This document shows positions 6,063 to 6,191 of a stretch of DNA of 6,191 nucleotides, piece by piece. The translations under genes and the position numbers were made by a program. Origin of the DNA: Candidatus Competibacteraceae bacterium (GTDB taxonomy: Bacteria > Pseudomonadota > Gammaproteobacteria > Competibacterales > Competibacteraceae); contig JAGRHK010000109.1 of assembly GCA_020444985.1 (NCBI GenBank), positions 1 through 6,191 of the forward strand, given 5' to 3'. Below the pieces are notes generated by a model, which saw only the letters and a list, made by a program, of their open reading frames with translations, had not been told where the DNA came from and searched no databases. Every line of letters begins with the position of its first letter. The stretch's first letter is position 1.

Positions 6063-6068
6063 AATATA
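6063..6068 (-). promoter_or_regulatory. Possible -10 box of the OmpA-like gene
   Basis: On the minus strand TATATT (6068-6063) lies in an AT-rich stretch about 33 nt upstream of the OmpA-like start. A -35 partner at 16 bp would be TTCTGA (6090-6085), which matches the consensus only weakly. The region is the natural place for this gene's promoter, but the exact boxes are uncertain. Confidence 0.35.
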
Positions 6069-6076
6069 GAATAAAA

Positions 6077-6191
6077 ATGGATTATCAGAAGATCACTCTA
6101 TCAAAACGCCAGAGAGCAAGGAGGGAGCTCTCAGACCTTGGCAATTGGCTGGCCGCTTGTGCTGAAAACCTTGCGGCTATCGTGATCGTAG
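6077..6191 (+). CDS. Possible N-terminal fragment of a divergent gene, runs off the right edge
   Basis: An ATG at 6077 opens a frame that stays open for 38 codons to the window edge. It begins MDYQKITLSKRQRARREL, a basic and probably helical stretch, followed by SDLGNWLAACAEN and a hydrophobic run at the edge (AAIVIV), perhaps the start of a membrane segment or buried strand. I do not recognise the family. There is no Shine-Dalgarno before the ATG, and an open frame of this length can occur by chance. The opposite strand also has an open frame here, ending in a TGA at 6133-6131 (19 codons, C-terminus GQPIAKV), so the two readings compete. If the plus reading is right, 6031-6076 is a divergent promoter region shared with the OmpA-like gene. 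Confidence 0.3.
   Translation, partial: MDYQKITLSKRQRARRELSDLGNWLAACAENLAAIVIV
6112..6132. repeat. Inverted repeat near the right edge
   Basis: GAGAGC (6112-6117) and GCTCTC (6127-6132) form a perfect 6-bp inverted repeat with a 9-nt loop. On the minus strand it is followed by TGGCGTTTT, a weak T-run, and it starts just at the TGA that would end a minus-strand gene. It could then be a terminator. If the plus-strand frame is real, the repeat lies inside coding sequence and is probably chance. Confidence 0.3.

Overview
The window looks like core chromosome of a gammaproteobacterium outside the enteric group. The protein sequences (GroES, CutA, DsbD, NadC, a HIT protein, a DUF3108 protein) are of gammaproteobacterial type. 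The groESL operon carries a perfect CIRCE operator, which implies the HrcA repressor; Escherichia coli lacks HrcA, while several non-enteric gammaproteobacteria have it. The genus cannot be fixed from this sequence. I see no tRNA, rRNA, transposase, integrase or CRISPR array.

Left part (1-635, minus strand): the first 59 codons of groL and all of groES, with a consensus-like sigma70 promoter whose -10 end overlaps the CIRCE element. From 773 onward, transcribed away from groES, lies a plus-strand run: cutA and dsbD (ATGA overlap), nadC (41-bp gap), a small helical protein of unknown function with a very strong ribosome binding site, an exported DUF3108 protein whose reading frame overlaps the small gene, and a HIT-family hydrolase. 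The spacings of this run suit one transcript or a few nested ones. No convincing intrinsic terminator was found inside it or in the 62-bp convergent gap after it.

Right part (5425-6191): a minus-strand exported protein with a C-terminal OmpA-like peptidoglycan-binding domain, convergent with the HIT gene. Beyond its AT-rich upstream region the edge of the window holds either the start of a divergent plus-strand gene or the 3' end of a minus-strand gene; this cannot be decided here.

The functional theme is protein folding and envelope quality control (GroES/GroEL in the cytoplasm, CutA, DsbD passing reducing power to the periplasm, DUF3108 and OmpA-like envelope proteins), with NAD biosynthesis (NadC) and nucleotide hydrolysis (HIT) alongside. 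The layout recalls E. coli, where cutA-dsbD also lies close to groSL with opposite orientation but is separated from it by other genes. No clearly new system is present. The points most worth a second look are the overlapping small gene/DUF3108 pair with its unresolved start, the repeat-like palindrome in the dsbD linker, and the undecided partial ORF at the right edge.
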